Numbered from the stretch's first letter, positions 24,496-36,477 are shown. The stretch: 64,000 nucleotides of DNA from Paraphysomonas bandaiensis (GCA_965644295.1 CBFFRP010000297.1:806001-870000), one strand, 5' to 3'. Numbers and translations: made by a program. Notes: generated from the sequence alone by a model not told the origin.

Positions 24496-26031
24496 ATGTT
24501 GTATCTATTATTCTCTACTCTATTAGCATGTATCTATGCATCAGGAGTTGAGCAGATCGCCCTTAACTATGATCATCTATCTACAGATATTGTGATCACA
24601 TTCGCTGCATATGACACATCAGATACATCTGCAATTGTTTTATATGGAAATGATGCGAATAATTTAACATTATCAGTAGAAGCAAAGGGGTCTACTTATA
24701 CACTTGGTTCATACACATCGCCTATGCTATACAAGGCCACTATTGAGAACTTAGAAGCAGGGAATCATATGTACTACTACTCTGTTGGTTCGGATGATTT
24801 GGGATACTCTGAAGTAATGTCGTTTAAGTCTCATCCTGGTGTTGGAGTTGATGATGTGACATTCTATCTTATTGGCGACCTGGGACAGACATATCACTCA
24901 GAAGATACCTTGGACGAATTATCTCAATGCGAGTCGCTGCTGAAAACACCATCTGGTGGTATTATTTCGATGGGGGATCTGAGCTATGCCAACGGCGATG
25001 AGCCTCTATGGGATTCATTTGGGCGCATGAAACAGAGTACGGCATCTAGAATTCCGATGATGACAACTCTTGGAAATCATGAATGGTTCGATGACCAGCG
25101 TTATGCGTTCACGGCCTATCTCGCCCGCTACGACAACCCCCTCGTAAATGGTGAAAGAGAGCTGTACTACTCCTTTGATTCTGGGCTAGTGCATTGGGTG
25201 ATGGTAGCTGGTTACTGCTCCGAGATGAAGTCTACCCACACTCAGCCGTGTTTGGAAGAAGGCTCTCCGCAAATGGACTGGCTGCAAAAGGATTTGGCGA
25301 GTGTGGATAGAACAATCACTCCCTGGGTATTTGTGACGTTTCATCAGCCATACGTAAACAGCAACACAGCCCATTCAATGAGCTCTGAAGGTGCGTTCAT
25401 ATGCTACTGTCTGTTTTCTACTGCGGTTGTTCGATATATTGAAGTGGCACAGTAGTTGGAATATGTCACAGCGTAATTATGAGGCAACACTGTGCATTAT
25501 ATCCTACAACATGTGCGAATAAATGTGTATACTTACAATTGAAGTGCAGGGTATCCTATGCAGGAAGCCATTGAGGATACTCTGAATGAGTATAAAGTGG
25601 ACGCTGTGTTCTCAGGACACGTTCACGCTTACGAGCGTAGCTACCCGGTATACCAATATGAGCGCAAGGAGGGAGCACCGATATACATCACCATTGGAGA
25701 CGGGGGTAACCACGAGGGGTTGGCCACAGGATGGGTAGAACCACAGCCGGAATGGTCTGCATTTCGCCAGGCGTCGTATGGGTTCGGAGAACTTAGGGTG
25801 ATGAACAGTACTCACGCGTATTGGTCATGGCACCAGAATGGTGACCTTGTTCCTGAAGTTGCAGACGAGGTTTACTTTGTTAAAAACACTGAAACTGGCT
25901 ACCAAGGTCTAAAAGCCGTGGGTTCTGAGAGCTTTACTGGAACTCCAGTATTTGCACAGAGCAGTAGGGGTGAAAAAGCAAAAGCTTCAAATGATGCTGC
26001 TAAGCTTGCATCCTCTCGAACTGGGGTTTAA
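24496..26031 (+). CDS. Secreted purple acid phosphatase-like metallophosphatase
   Basis: Exons 24496-25390 and 25550-26031 (159-nt intron), 458 residues. The ATG at 24496 gives a typical signal peptide (MLYLLFSTLLACIYASG), so it is secreted or vacuolar/lysosomal. A fibronectin-like N-domain (about 20-115) precedes the catalytic fold. The five metal-binding blocks of purple acid phosphatases are all present: GDLGQTY (Asp and Tyr ligands), GDLSYANG, GNHEWF, FHQPY and, after the intron, GHVHAYER. The family hydrolyses phosphate monoesters with a binuclear Fe-metal centre; a role in phosphate scavenging is inferred. The intron lies between the FHQPY and GHVHAYER blocks. No membrane anchor follows the catalytic domain. 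Confidence 0.92.
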
Positions 26032-26355
26032 ATCAAACCATTATCAGCTGGGAGTAGCGTGTAATGGTCACTACGTTGTCGCAATATATATTGCGTGAAC
26101 CAGCTGCTGTAATAAATATTGAATTTATGTTATTGCATCCTGTCAACGCTACGACAGATCTTGGTTTATCCAACCATTTAGTCTCACAATGATTGCTACG
26201 TCCTACAGTATTGTCGAATAAGTACACAGAAAGTCTTATTGGTAACTGGCTTCGATTTTTTATGAATCTACTTAGCATCGTATATAATTATCCAAATCGA
26301 CGGGTATGAGAATCACATGTAACGTATATTACACTATTATATACACAGCTCACAG

Positions 26356-27526
26356 CTAAATATCGGAACGAGAGAGTCTGGCAACCTTTCCTGGTGTCCT
26401 GACCATTGGGATATAGGGGCTACGCAGCCGGGGTACATTAGGAGTATATGGTCTCTGTAAACAATTTAGTATAGAGTATAGAATGACATGAAAAAATACA
26501 TAAACCACTTCAACATTTAAATAACGAGTGATTATAGTCAGTAGTCAGTATAGAACACCATGTCATACCTTTTCATGCCTATCTGTAGGTAATCTTTTGC
26601 CAAGCGAAGATGCTGTAGATGGCATACTCTCTCGTATGCTACGCGTTCCGTCCATTCTATCTGCCCTGGCCGCTGCCCTGCCATCATCCGAGCGGGGTGA
26701 ATCGTAGGCTTTATTCCCTCGATTATACGAAATGTTCGCATGGGGGTCGTTCGGATTAAGGGCCCGGTGAGAAGAATACGGAGTACTCACTCGGGACGAG
26801 AATCCCCTATTCGGGCTTGGGCTAGGTGCTCGGAATGTTTGGTTCATCCCACCACGACTACCACTGCGATGATCTCTGCCTGAAGGAGAATCTTGAACCG
26901 GGGTGGTTGTACGGTATAAAGCATTCTCGTCAGTGCCTGACTTCCAGAATATTCGGGGCTCAGATGCTGTGCCAGGTGTCGAGCAGAAACTACGGGTGGT
27001 ACTAATTTCATATAATATAGACAAGCTAAAGTACGACAGGTTAAACACATGTCGCAGTCATTGTTACCTGTTCTCAATAGTGGTGGTCTTGGAGTGTTTT
27101 CGTAAGCTCTCCAGTTCTCCAGCCATTGCCTCTGTGTTCCTAGTTGTCATTTCAATAACAGGGAGATGTTGCCTCGAAATAATCAATACATTACCTTTGT
27201 AATAACTTTCTTTCATCTTCTGATGCTTGAAGTAATTGATTAGCTCTTTGTAAAGACTTCTTATAGTGCTGCGTTTGAAATTTAAGGAGTTCGAAGAGTG
27301 TCTGTAGATTCGAGGCAGGATTTGAGAGCACTGTTGAGACCTCTAATGGCGGGTTGTTTAAGGATACTACTCTGATATCTTTGGCTCCACATACAGAGCA
27401 TGGTTCAGATGAATGAGATGAGCAACGAGAGCACAAGAAATCACCACATGAGAGGACGATACCAGCATTAGGAGAGATTAGAGATAAACAACGACCACAG
27501 TGATATTCAAAATGTAATTCAGTCAT
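26356..27526 (-). CDS. RING/coiled-coil protein, Zip3/RNF212/HEI10-like
   Basis: Exons (minus) 27526-27195, 27139-27068, 27001-26569 and 26454-26356 (introns 55, 66 and 114 nt) encode 311 residues. A RING sits at the very N-terminus: CGRC at 10-13, then LSCGDFLCSRC, then CSVC. The usual zinc-binding His of CGH is Asp here. A predicted coiled coil (about 75-135, including FQTQHYKKSLQ) and a Ser/Arg/Pro-rich tail follow. This order (short N-terminal RING, coiled coil, basic Ser-rich tail) is that of the Zip3/RNF212/HEI10 family, which promotes meiotic crossovers through SUMO or ubiquitin transfer on chromosomes. The assignment rests on architecture and short motifs, so another small RING protein is possible. 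Confidence 0.62.
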
Positions 27527-27732
27527 ATTTTTCTATAAGAATTGAGTGTAATTCAGTCATATTGATATATATGTACAGTATATTCATATGTTAGTATGTG
27601 TTACATACTAGCCCTATATACACATGTATATATACTGTGCATATATACGATACAGGAATCTCTATACATAAACTATAGTTGGAGTCTTCTTGTTTTTAAC
27701 ATATGAAAACACTCGTATAGATACTGCTGTAT

Positions 27733-28231
27733 ATGAGATCAGAAGAGTGCTATGGACTGGAGTATATACGAGAGATGATGAGGGAAACGAAGTCGAAGTT
27801 AAGTGAGGATGAAAGGACACTCTGTACACTGCTGGATATCTACATCATAGCAGATACCTGTATGTACTGTATGTACTGCTGTATGCTGTATATAGGCCTT
27901 TTGCTGCACATCACCTCAAAAAATCCATACTAACCCAAATACCCCTCATTTTTTGATAGAAATACAGTATTTTTAGATTTGTACACTCTGTGTCCAAACT
28001 TGTTGTAGGGAGTTATTCATGCATAGTATCACTGAGTCAGGCGTTCAGTCACCACAAATAACTAACAATAACTTTATTATTAGTGTAAAACTTGATTCAT
28101 ATGTGTTTGTAATTTGTCCTAAGACTCTTAAAGTGTATCTGGTTGAACTCAGGCGCTTTGAAATAGCCGTTACATGCAAATCTGTTGATGAGATCGAATT
28201 GTACACATACACAATCATAGCAGACGAGTAG
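27733..28231 (+). CDS. Possible small two-exon gene, weak
   Basis: An ATG at 27733 opens a frame of protein-like composition (starts MRSEECYGLEYIREMMRE). A second protein-like frame runs to the TAG at 28229-28231 (contains VKLDSYVFVICPKTLKVYL). A GT...AG intron ending near 28008 could join them in frame, but the donor is uncertain. No domain is recognised. The two pieces may be unrelated or chance frames. The stretch 28232-29236 has nothing I can support beyond A+T-rich DNA and a TA dinucleotide run near 28850. Confidence 0.25.
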
Positions 28232-29236
28232 TGCTTAGAACACAGTGTGGTACATTCCCATTGTTACATAATAAATTAACATGTTGGTAATTTATTCCAT
28301 AGTCACTCATCTAATGTCAATTATGGGTAGAAACTTAACCACTGAATAACTCACTGAACTGACATCGTCATTGAATATATACAGACACAACGACGATAAA
28401 ATCAATGCAAAGTGTTGTCGTCGTTGTGTTTGTTATATAGTTTGAATTAAAACTTGCAGAGTAAAATAATATATTCAACCAAGTCGCACTTATAGCCACG
28501 CGAGAGTGTGTTGTACTTGCTATCATTATTATTATTTTAAGTCACTAAACACTGAATAACACCAATAAAACATGACTTACTACAACATCTACACATTGAT
28601 TATATGTTTAGCTAAGTACTGACGTGTGGCGTGCCAAAGTAAATTGTAGAACACTGGAACAAAACGGTATAAAGTATAAAATATCTGTAAAGCTTGTTGA
28701 GAATATTAACTGGCAATCGCTGAATATAAAATTATTAGTAAGAATACAAAATGCATCAGTAGGACATCTCTATGTTCAAACGAACTTGCCCTTTAGTCTC
28801 TAAAACTTTTTAATATTCTGTTTTCTCTGTTAACTGTTAACGGTGTTATATATATATATAGTACTTATTTTTCAAACTTGCTTGGTTACTGGTTACAAAC
28901 TAGAGTTGTGCAAGTGTACACTGGCTTTTAGAAAGGTAATAGCGCTTTACAGAACAGGAATTGAGCCATATTCGAATATCAGGCAGTGATATACCCTTAT
29001 CTGCACAGCAGAATAGCACATATTTCTTAAGAAAAATCTCATGGCTAGAACGTTGATTAATTTAGATTAAGAGTTAGGGCAATTAAAATTAAAATTTTAT
29101 GCAATTTGGTCATACAATCGGTACTTCTTAGTCTACACCATCATACTATTGTCTTGTCGTTGCCAAAGACGTTGTATCAACACATACCGGCATATAGATA
29201 TAACACTGACGTAAATGCAAGCACGCTGTACTATAA

Positions 29237-30076
29237 TCAGCACGATGCTTCTGATCCAATCATGTCCCATAACGAATTCGCGAGGTCATAGGACGACATT
29301 GTACTCATGTCGAAATCAAAATTCACAAACTCCATAGTTTCATCATTTCCGAAGCCTGTAAAGTAGTAACAAAATATTACAGAAGCACTTCTACAAAATA
29401 CGATATACTCAAGATACAAAATATGATACCATCGTTGTTAAAAAAACCACGACAAGTCGAAAGCTAGTAACTTACATCCTGCAAGATGACCGGGTGCCGC
29501 ATCATAGTCCCATGATATGTTGGACACCTTGCTGTAAAGTGACAATGCATAGGAGGTTCTAGACTCGGTCATATGCTCATCTAGAGTACATTCCTTAGTC
29601 TTCTCCTGTAGTTCAACAGCCTTGCTAGCTAATTTCGATATCTCTTCTGTCTTAGAATTGACGGCATTAGAAACTTGGCTCTCTGTCTGTAGCAAATTTT
29701 CTTTCTCTACTTGAAGCTTCTCAATTTTCTTACTGTGGACATTCTACGGTACGTTAACACTACTTTTGAAGAAAGGTAGATATTCTAATCTTACCGCAGC
29801 AGGTGCCAGTATCTCGTGTTCCTTTGCTACAACAGTGGCTGTATATTCTATAAACACACAAAACACAGTGAGAAATATGGCTACACATTCAAACTATAAA
29901 CAACTTTTAATCAGGTCTTTAAAATCTTGCAGCTGGTGTGATCTCTGCACTTCTATCTCTTGATTCATCTTATGAATATCCTCAATATCTCTTATATCAT
30001 CATCTCTACTAAATAATTGTTCTATTTCCATTAATATGCTTTTCGTTTCATTCCAGTCCATGTTTTGTTGTGACAT
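29237..30076 (-). CDS. SPC24: Kinetochore protein Spc24
   Basis: Exons (minus) 30076-29905, 29847-29795, 29743-29476 and 29355-29237 (introns 57, 51 and 120 nt), 203 residues. Residues ~1-140 are mostly helical coiled coil with heptad character. The C-terminal ~60 residues form the Spc24 globular domain, recognisable by LYSKVSNISWDYD, HLAGCFG, a strand with FDFDMS, and the final LANSLWDMI. Spc24 dimerises with Spc25 and anchors the Ndc80 complex to the inner kinetochore, where its RWD-like head binds CENP-T/CENP-C-Mis12 partners. The length matches the family (about 200). The last intron separates the WDYD strand from the final beta-helix block, so the domain is only visible after splicing. 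It shares a divergent promoter region with IMP3. Confidence 0.88.
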
Positions 30077-30624
30077 CTGTGTGTATGTATATATATATGA
30101 CTGGCTGTACCGCTTAATGTTATTAGAAGCTTATGGATATGGATAATACAACCGCGTAGAGTTGGGTGGTAGTATGATCAGTTTGATGAGTGGTGAACTT
30201 GTATTGAGAAGAGGAGTTAGGAGTTATGTATGTATCACAAACAGATATATATACATACATATATATGCGTGTATGTGTAGGGGTGTATGTGTGTAGGGGT
30301 GCATGTGTGTATGTGTATGTGTGTATATGATAGTGAGGTGTGTGTGTCTACAGTGAGGTGTGTGTATACATATACATAGAAACATCTTTCAAAAATATTC
30401 AAATGACAAAAATCAACGAATCCAAAATTCTCATAATACAGTCCTGTATAACGAAAGCACGAGAAGCAGGTAGGAAGGTGGATGGTGGTGGATATCAATC
30501 TCATAGAATTGGGAATAACGGCCTTTACCATCATAACATCTAGACATTGTCGTGTGTATATGGCTGTATGGACTGTATGTATACACATATACACATATAT
30601 GGCTCTCTCTCTATATATACACAC

Positions 30625-30631
30625 TATATAA
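30625..30631 (+). promoter_or_regulatory. TATA-like box upstream of IMP3
   Basis: TATATAA lies 67 bp upstream of the IMP3 ATG, followed by a CA-rich leader. Position and sequence fit a core promoter; not tested. The 30077-30697 spacer also contains GT/TA-rich simple repeats (about 30240-30340). Confidence 0.3.
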
Positions 30632-30697
30632 GAGTGGCTCACATACTCCACAAGAATATTATTAACACACCATCAACATCATTCAATTCAAACAATT

Positions 30698-31249
30698 ATG
30701 AGACAATTAAAACATCACGAAAAAAAACTACTAAAGAAAGTTGATTTCTTTAGTTGGAAATCAGATTCAAATGTCAGAGAAGCCAAAATTATACGTAAAT
30801 ATTTACTACAAGACAGAGAGGATTATGTCAAGTATAATAAAATAGTTGGACAAGTTACTAAACTTGTTGGTATGCTAGTTACACTCCCAAATACTGATGA
30901 GGATAGAAGAATAGTTTCAGAGCAAATTCTACAGAAATTATATGGAATGGGTGTGATTAACTCAACAAGTAGTTTGTCAGCTATTGAGAAGCTAACAGTA
31001 TCTGCTTTTTGTAGACGTCGTCTACCAGTTGTAATGGTACGCTTGAAGATGTCTGAAAACCTGAAAGAAGCCACTACTTTTATAGAGCAGGGTCACGTGC
31101 GAGTTGGCCCTAACGTTGTCACAGACCCTGCCTTCTTGGTCACTAGGACATTTGAAGACTATGTCACATGGGTTGACTCCTCTAAGATCAAGCGCACAAT
31201 TATGAAATATAATGACAAGCTTGATGACTTTGATCTCTTAGGAAGTTAG
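30698..31249 (+). CDS. IMP3: U3 snoRNP protein Imp3
   Basis: Intronless, 183 residues, the usual length of Imp3. The start (MRQLKHHEKKLLKKVDF) is the conserved family N-terminus. The central part carries DREDYVKYNKIVGQV and TLPNTDEDR, and the S4 RNA-binding domain lies at about 109-165 (RRRLPVVMVRLKMSENL, EQGHVRVGP, DPAFLVTR). The family closes with a short acidic end, seen here as YNDKLDDFDLL. Imp3 works with Mpp10 and Imp4 in the nucleolar small-subunit processome, helping U3 snoRNA pair with pre-rRNA for 18S processing. It is divergent from SPC24. No oddities. Confidence 0.96.
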   Translation: MRQLKHHEKKLLKKVDFFSWKSDSNVREAKIIRKYLLQDREDYVKYNKIVGQVTKLVGMLVTLPNTDEDRRIVSEQILQKLYGMGVINSTSSLSAIEKLTVSAFCRRRLPVVMVRLKMSENLKEATTFIEQGHVRVGPNVVTDPAFLVTRTFEDYVTWVDSSKIKRTIMKYNDKLDDFDLLGS

Positions 31250-31692
31250 TTGTGCATAATTCCTTCAGTGCTGAGACAAAGCCGTATTTGTAAGAGGCGG
31301 AATACTATTTTGTTAAATAATTAGCTTCGAAATTCTCAATTGTTGTTTAAAGTAGAGTAGCATATCTTGTTAAAGGTTGTACATATTACTTGATACTACT
31401 ACACGACACAACTGCATTGGGTTGACCACGCGTAGTACTAAAGTCTATTGGCTGCTATTCTCTATTCTAGAGTAATACATTCGGAGCAGTTGTATGAAGA
31501 TTATACATGAGCAGAATACTAGAGGGCACTATATATTCGGCTAATTATCTCTATTTTTTTACATAACTTTAACACAAGCCTATATAGAAATATTTGTATT
31601 CGTAAAAGATGTAATTACTTATTATCTTATTATAACGATATCAAAAGCGCATTCGGCATAGCATACACCTTACCGACCATACCGGCTATGCC
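31250..31692. other. Spacer between convergent IMP3 and SAE1
   Basis: A 443-bp A+T-rich stretch between the 3' ends of two genes transcribed towards each other. No gene or repeat is seen. Confidence 0.5.
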
Positions 31693-33137
31693 TTATGCAG
31701 CATTGCTAGTCGAAAAAGCTCTTCCAACACTATCAGCAAGAGAGTAGACAAATACATTATGCATCGGCACTCCAACACGGGAAACTGCTTTCACGATTTC
31801 CTGGCTCAAGAACCCTCCTACAATGGAGCAAACTGGCATTAATTGGGAGTAGGAAGACCTACAGAGGTTGCGTTCTATATCTTCAGAAGACAAGAAGTCC
31901 TCCGGCAGATTGTTTTTCACTAACAAAGACTGAGTAAGAGCCTGCACAGTTGCGAAGTCCGATTCACACGGAAGGCGGCCATGAGCCTCTCTAAAACGAT
32001 GAAATTGTAATTAAACGTATGAACAACAGTGGGGTGGTATATACACACAGCTGACGACATTTACATCCTGGGGACTATCGTTACCTGAACGCGGACAGTA
32101 TTCTGCTTCTGACAAACACATCAGACACTGGAAAATGCTTTTTCTTAAGGTCAGCCCACTTCACTGCCCATATATCTTCTAGTGACGGGTAAACTAAAGT
32201 CTCAACTTTCGTGTTTCTTGGTGGGTCATGCTGAAAGGTGAAGGACGGTGCCAAGTCAAGAGCGAACCACCCTTGCTCCCCGTATGAGCCACAATGGATA
32301 AAGGAAAGATCCGCTGAACGACAAAGGGAGTCCAGGCGAAGGGCTTGAATCTGCGAGCAAAATATATCCACAGCGTCAGTACCAGATCACATAAAGCAGA
32401 GTCTATACTATGTGTAAATTCAAATACTGTCTTATACGTGTCGAAACTAACGTTGCGTGAACACTTCATGCTCGCATGGATTAGCAGTCTTATATCATAG
32501 TACGCATGCATAAAAAACCTTACTTCTGATATATCGGTCGCTACAATGACACTGAATGCGGTCAAGTAATCATCTGGTATGTCTTCTATGGCCTTAACCT
32601 CGATGTCAACAGTCACATAACTGTTCAGTGCCTGTAGTTTCTTTTGAACAGCAACAGCTCTCTGAATGCATTAGAAGTGCAGTTAACTCCACATCAAAAT
32701 GGAATGACACAATGAAGTTTGCACATACATTAGTTCCTATATCACTCTGTGATGCAAAATACAATGCACTCAAATCATCCGCCCTTAATACAGTATTATC
32801 TTGCAACACGACGCTTACACCTGCTAGTACAAGATTCTTTGCAGCCTAATACATACCACATCTAAACAATACCATCATATAGATATTATTAAATACCTCT
32901 ATTTGTAAACCAGTAACACCACAAAAAAGTATTCTAGATTGTTGCATACGTTTCTGTGCTTCAAATCCCCATAATCGCAACTGTCTGTCATACAGTTCTG
33001 TCTATAGACAAGTCACGCATCATTCATACGTTACTTATATCATTGATTTGTATTCGTACCTCTTTTTCTCCAATATCATTGTTATCTGTCATGATATCTT
33101 GTTTATTAGATGAGTCTTTAAAGGATGATGAGCTCAT
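31693..33137 (-). CDS. SAE1: SUMO-activating enzyme subunit 1 (Aos1/SAE1)
   Basis: Six exons (minus): 33137-33060, 33001-32897, 32845-32729, 32661-32524, 32350-32085 and 31990-31693 (introns 58, 51, 67, 173 and 94 nt), 333 residues. The N-terminus has YDRQLRLWGFEAQKRM, the hallmark of Aos1/ThiF-fold E1 subunits, followed by the Rossmann strand ILFCGVTGL and AAKNLVLAGV. The C-terminus has PVCSIVGGFLSQEIVKAV, the conserved last helix. As in other Aos1 proteins there is no catalytic Cys domain or ubiquitin fold. It pairs with Uba2 to adenylate SUMO in the nucleus. The nucleotide-loop glycines are reduced (GVTGL rather than the more usual GxGGLG), as is usual for the Aos1 half. Confidence 0.92.
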
Positions 33138-34057
33138 GTATGTATGTATATGTATGTATGGAGACAACAAGAGGGAGTGATTCCTTAAGTCCAGTCCATA
33201 GCTATACAGCAGTATACATATACATAGAGTGTATGTAGGTTGCAGGATACACAGTACTATCTGAGCCTTTTTGCTGAAATTAGAGGAATTTTTGGGAAAA
33301 ATGTTTTAAAAGCCTATTTTTATTATTTTGTACACAAGAAGTTGCATAAAATGGATGAAAATCAGCACACTGACATTGCAAAAATCACTGATATTTAAGA
33401 TGCTGACTGCCCATACGCATCTTTATTAACACTCACACACACCCTCTGAGCTTCATGATATTGAGAAACGAATCATTCATGAATAGCAATGTTTATATAT
33501 CTAAATGACTTAGAAGATGCAGTGTCTATTAGAGTGCATGTGGATGCATGTGTGCAATGGAGGGTAGAGATTGAGCCCACTTGAATATGTTGCAGTGTTT
33601 GGTATACATACATACGCCACAGAGGCATACATACGCCACAGAGGTATACATATGCAAAACGATATTGTAAGACTATGCTATGACCATCAGAGGACCCTCT
33701 GCTACAGTTTCAGACTACCGGTTGGTATGAGTGCGACCATGAAGGGTCCTCCAGAAGTCTATTATGCGTCATTGATAAAAAACAACCAGACCCGCATAAT
33801 GAGCCCATGGTCGTAAATAAACAAAACCAACAAATCCTCACCCCTCCGTGGCACAAGATGCTCGCTGCTACAAATACGAATTGAGAGAGAGAGGGCCATA
33901 ATTCTTCTTGTGGAGACTAGGATATTATGACGATCTTCCTTTCTAAACATTATGTAGTTAGTGTGTAGATTCACCCTGATAAGTCATCGTCGTTAAATTG
34001 TTGGTCTGTGTACACAATTGTAAAACGGAGCGATAATAGAAATATGTTTTCTTCTGA

Positions 34058-34323
34058 AGGAGGATAGAGGAGTAGTTCCGCAGTTTAACGAGAATAACGT
34101 TGAGCAATGGATCGAGGATTCGTCTTCCAGTACTTCTCACAACCTGTCTGTAAGCCTTCTCCACCATTAACGTGAGTGGCTGTTTCCCGAAGTCGCTTTT
34201 CTTAGGTGGCGGTTCCACCGCTACTTCAATCTGCTCCTTTCTCATGAGGAATGTCTGGAAATCCTCGACCCATTGTTCAACGTTATTCTCGTTGAATTGC
34301 GGTACTACTCCTCTATCCTCCTT
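34058..34323. mobile_element. Inverted pair of gag-like retroelement fragments
   Basis: About 64 bp at 34058-34121 recurs in inverse orientation at 34260-34323 with about five mismatches and 138 bp between. Each arm, read outward to inward, encodes EDRGVVPQFNENNVEQW. This resembles the start of the gag/UBN2 region of Ty1/copia-like elements (short FNxxN-x4-W motif). The longer minus-strand frame from 34344 continues for about 100 residues without further recognisable motifs. No pol, LTR or primer site is seen. The rest of 33138-35181 has no supported gene. Confidence 0.45.
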
Positions 34324-34617
34324 CTTGTCCTCGTTCGCTACCATGTTGGAAATTGCTCATTGTTAACTAGATCACAGAGAGAATTTGTCGTTAGATATGT
34401 TTACTCGAAAATGTGACGAACAGCACAATCTCATTTGCTCCACGCATAATCTCGTTACTAAACACATCTTGAAAGATCAAACTATTTCAGTTTCTCAATA
34501 TCATCACAGCATCTGTACATCACCATATTTCACTGTATTCTCGTACATTGTCTTCAAGTGACATACTGAATAATATTCAGTTCAGTTCTATATATAGCAG
34601 AACATGTTATTAATGGT

Positions 34618-34684
34618 CCTTTAATGGTATGAAGTTTCCGGAAGTTATAATGGCATTACAATTAATGGTTACCAGGCCCTGCTG
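34618..34684. repeat. AATGGT-type dispersed repeat, copy 2
   Basis: Contains aatggtatgaagtttccgga, then ttataatggcattac, ttaatggttaccag and gccctg. The same motifs in the same order occur at 55708-55806, and the first block also near 188-222. It may be a small non-autonomous element; the gccctg edge resembles the hAT ends found elsewhere. Confidence 0.4.
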
Positions 34685-35181
34685 AATATACTAGAGTATA
34701 ATTCATATTCTAATATACTCATACCATTCTTTTGATATTTGTGCTTGTAATAATGGCTGAAAGTACCCATTCGTCTCTTCAATGAAGACAACTACATAAC
34801 ATCAACATTAACGCATTTTCCTGCCTATTAACCCCCGACTCTATTCTCTATCACCATTCGGCGATTTAAAATCGTGATTGTGGGATATGTAAGTCGTGTA
34901 TTACCAGTAGATTTTGTTACTACACTACGTTTTTTGTTCCAGCACACCGTGCTCTCATAGCTAAAGTAGAACTGAAATTATTATACAGAAAATATAGCCA
35001 GGCCATTGATGTAGAACACAAACGAAATATTACAAACAACCCCCGACAACAAGTACTCAGAAGTGCGCCGGGGTTAATGTACACACTTCCCTAAAACAGT
35101 TAACTAGCCTAGAGTGAACACCACCGTGGTTCAACATATCCATCACACGAGCGAGGCAAATATGTCCACGAGTGCTGCGTA

Positions 35182-36477
35182 CTAATATGCATCTACAGGA
35201 GAGTCTCCTTTCATTTCAATATCTCCCTCTTGATACTCATCCGCTTCGTGCTCAGAGTCATCCTCTTCGTCGTGTATTACATACATACTAGTCAAAGTGC
35301 TCGCATTATTTCGACCTGCATTCTCCCCCTGCTGCGCACCAGTTGATAAAGTGTGCAGCTTGTTCTCGACAACAAAATCTTCGTCAGCGGTAAGATAATC
35401 ATCAGGACTCGTCTTATAAGAGCATACACACCAAGTTGCGAGACAACAGCACATAACAGAGGCCACAATAATGAGGGAAAAGACAGATGACTCGGGAGTG
35501 CAACAGGTAGGGTCATCTGGTTCTATCGTGACATCATCGTCTTTGGTACAGGCGTTTATATGTGGCTCCAATTCAATAATACGAATGCGTGGGATGCTTT
35601 CGCATAGATATTCAACTCCATCAGCAGATATATTGTTACCATAAGCACGAAGTACTCGTAATTTTCCTAGGGATTGCAAGGACGAAGGGAGAGTTCCTGT
35701 GAGGCTATTCATTTGAAGGTTAAGCATTTGTAGCTCTGTTAGTTGACCGAATGAAGAGGGTATGCTACCAGTAAATGAATTAGACTGTAATTGAAGAGTT
35801 TCTAGTTTACGATTATTGCCCAGGGTCTCCGGAAGTGTACCTGTTAGTTGGTTCTCATATAGCTCGACATATGCCACGGATGATAGCAGCCCTATCTCTG
35901 AAGGAATGGTACCGCTTAGGTTAGTCTGAGCTATAGTAAGATACTGTAAATTGGATAGCTGACCAATGGTGGAAGGCAAGTTGCCATGTATACTATTCTC
36001 ACTCATATCTAAATTGATTAAGCTTTTCAAGCTGCCGATTGAATCCGGTATCGACCCAGTCAAAGAATTCTCAGCTACTGTAATTTCCAGTAAATTAGAA
36101 AGTTCTGATATAGAATCTGGAAGGGTCCCAGAAAGAAAATTTAGGGTAAAATCTATCCATATAAGATCAGTTAGATTTCCTATAGACTGTGGAATGGTCC
36201 CTGCAATGCCCTTATTTCCAAGTATGATCTCTGTTATATTATCTCCTCTACAGAGAACTCCAGTCCAAAATAACTCACATAGATTATTAGCTGTATAGTT
36301 TCCTGATGAACCTGTACACTCCCATCCCTCCCATCCAGGTAGACCTTTCATATTTTTAATATTAGTGTTATATACTAAATCACACACAGAGTTATCTCTA
36401 AGCTGTGTATCTACTGCATGTATAGGGAGTGTATTGTGTAATACAGTGAATAGAAAGAGGGAGAATAAGAGTGTCAT
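35182..36477 (-). CDS. Plant-type LRR single-pass membrane protein, no kinase
   Basis: One exon, 431 residues. A signal peptide (about 1-21, MTLLFSLFLFTVLHNTLP) leads into a Cys-containing cap with WTGVLCRGDNITEI, like the N-cap of plant LRR proteins. About eight 24-residue repeats follow (about 92-290) of the form IPxSIGxLxxLxxLxLxxNxLTG. A Cys-rich C-cap comes next, then one transmembrane helix (about 330-352, SLIIVASVMCCCLATWCVC) and a cytosolic tail of about 75 residues that is strongly acidic near its end. No kinase domain is present, so it is LRR-receptor-like rather than a receptor kinase. Extracellular recognition or adhesion is inferred. The repeats are regular, with no break. Confidence 0.85.
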   Translation of the reverse strand: MTLLFSLFLFTVLHNTLPIHAVDTQLRDNSVCDLVYNTNIKNMKGLPGWEGWECTGSSGNYTANNLCELFWTGVLCRGDNITEIILGNKGIAGTIPQSIGNLTDLIWIDFTLNFLSGTLPDSISELSNLLEITVAENSLTGSIPDSIGSLKSLINLDMSENSIHGNLPSTIGQLSNLQYLTIAQTNLSGTIPSEIGLLSSVAYVELYENQLTGTLPETLGNNRKLETLQLQSNSFTGSIPSSFGQLTELQMLNLQMNSLTGTLPSSLQSLGKLRVLRAYGNNISADGVEYLCESIPRIRIIELEPHINACTKDDDVTIEPDDPTCCTPESSVFSLIIVASVMCCCLATWCVCSYKTSPDDYLTADEDFVVENKLHTLSTGAQQGENAGRNNASTLTSMYVIHDEEDDSEHEADEYQEGDIEMKGDSPVDAY

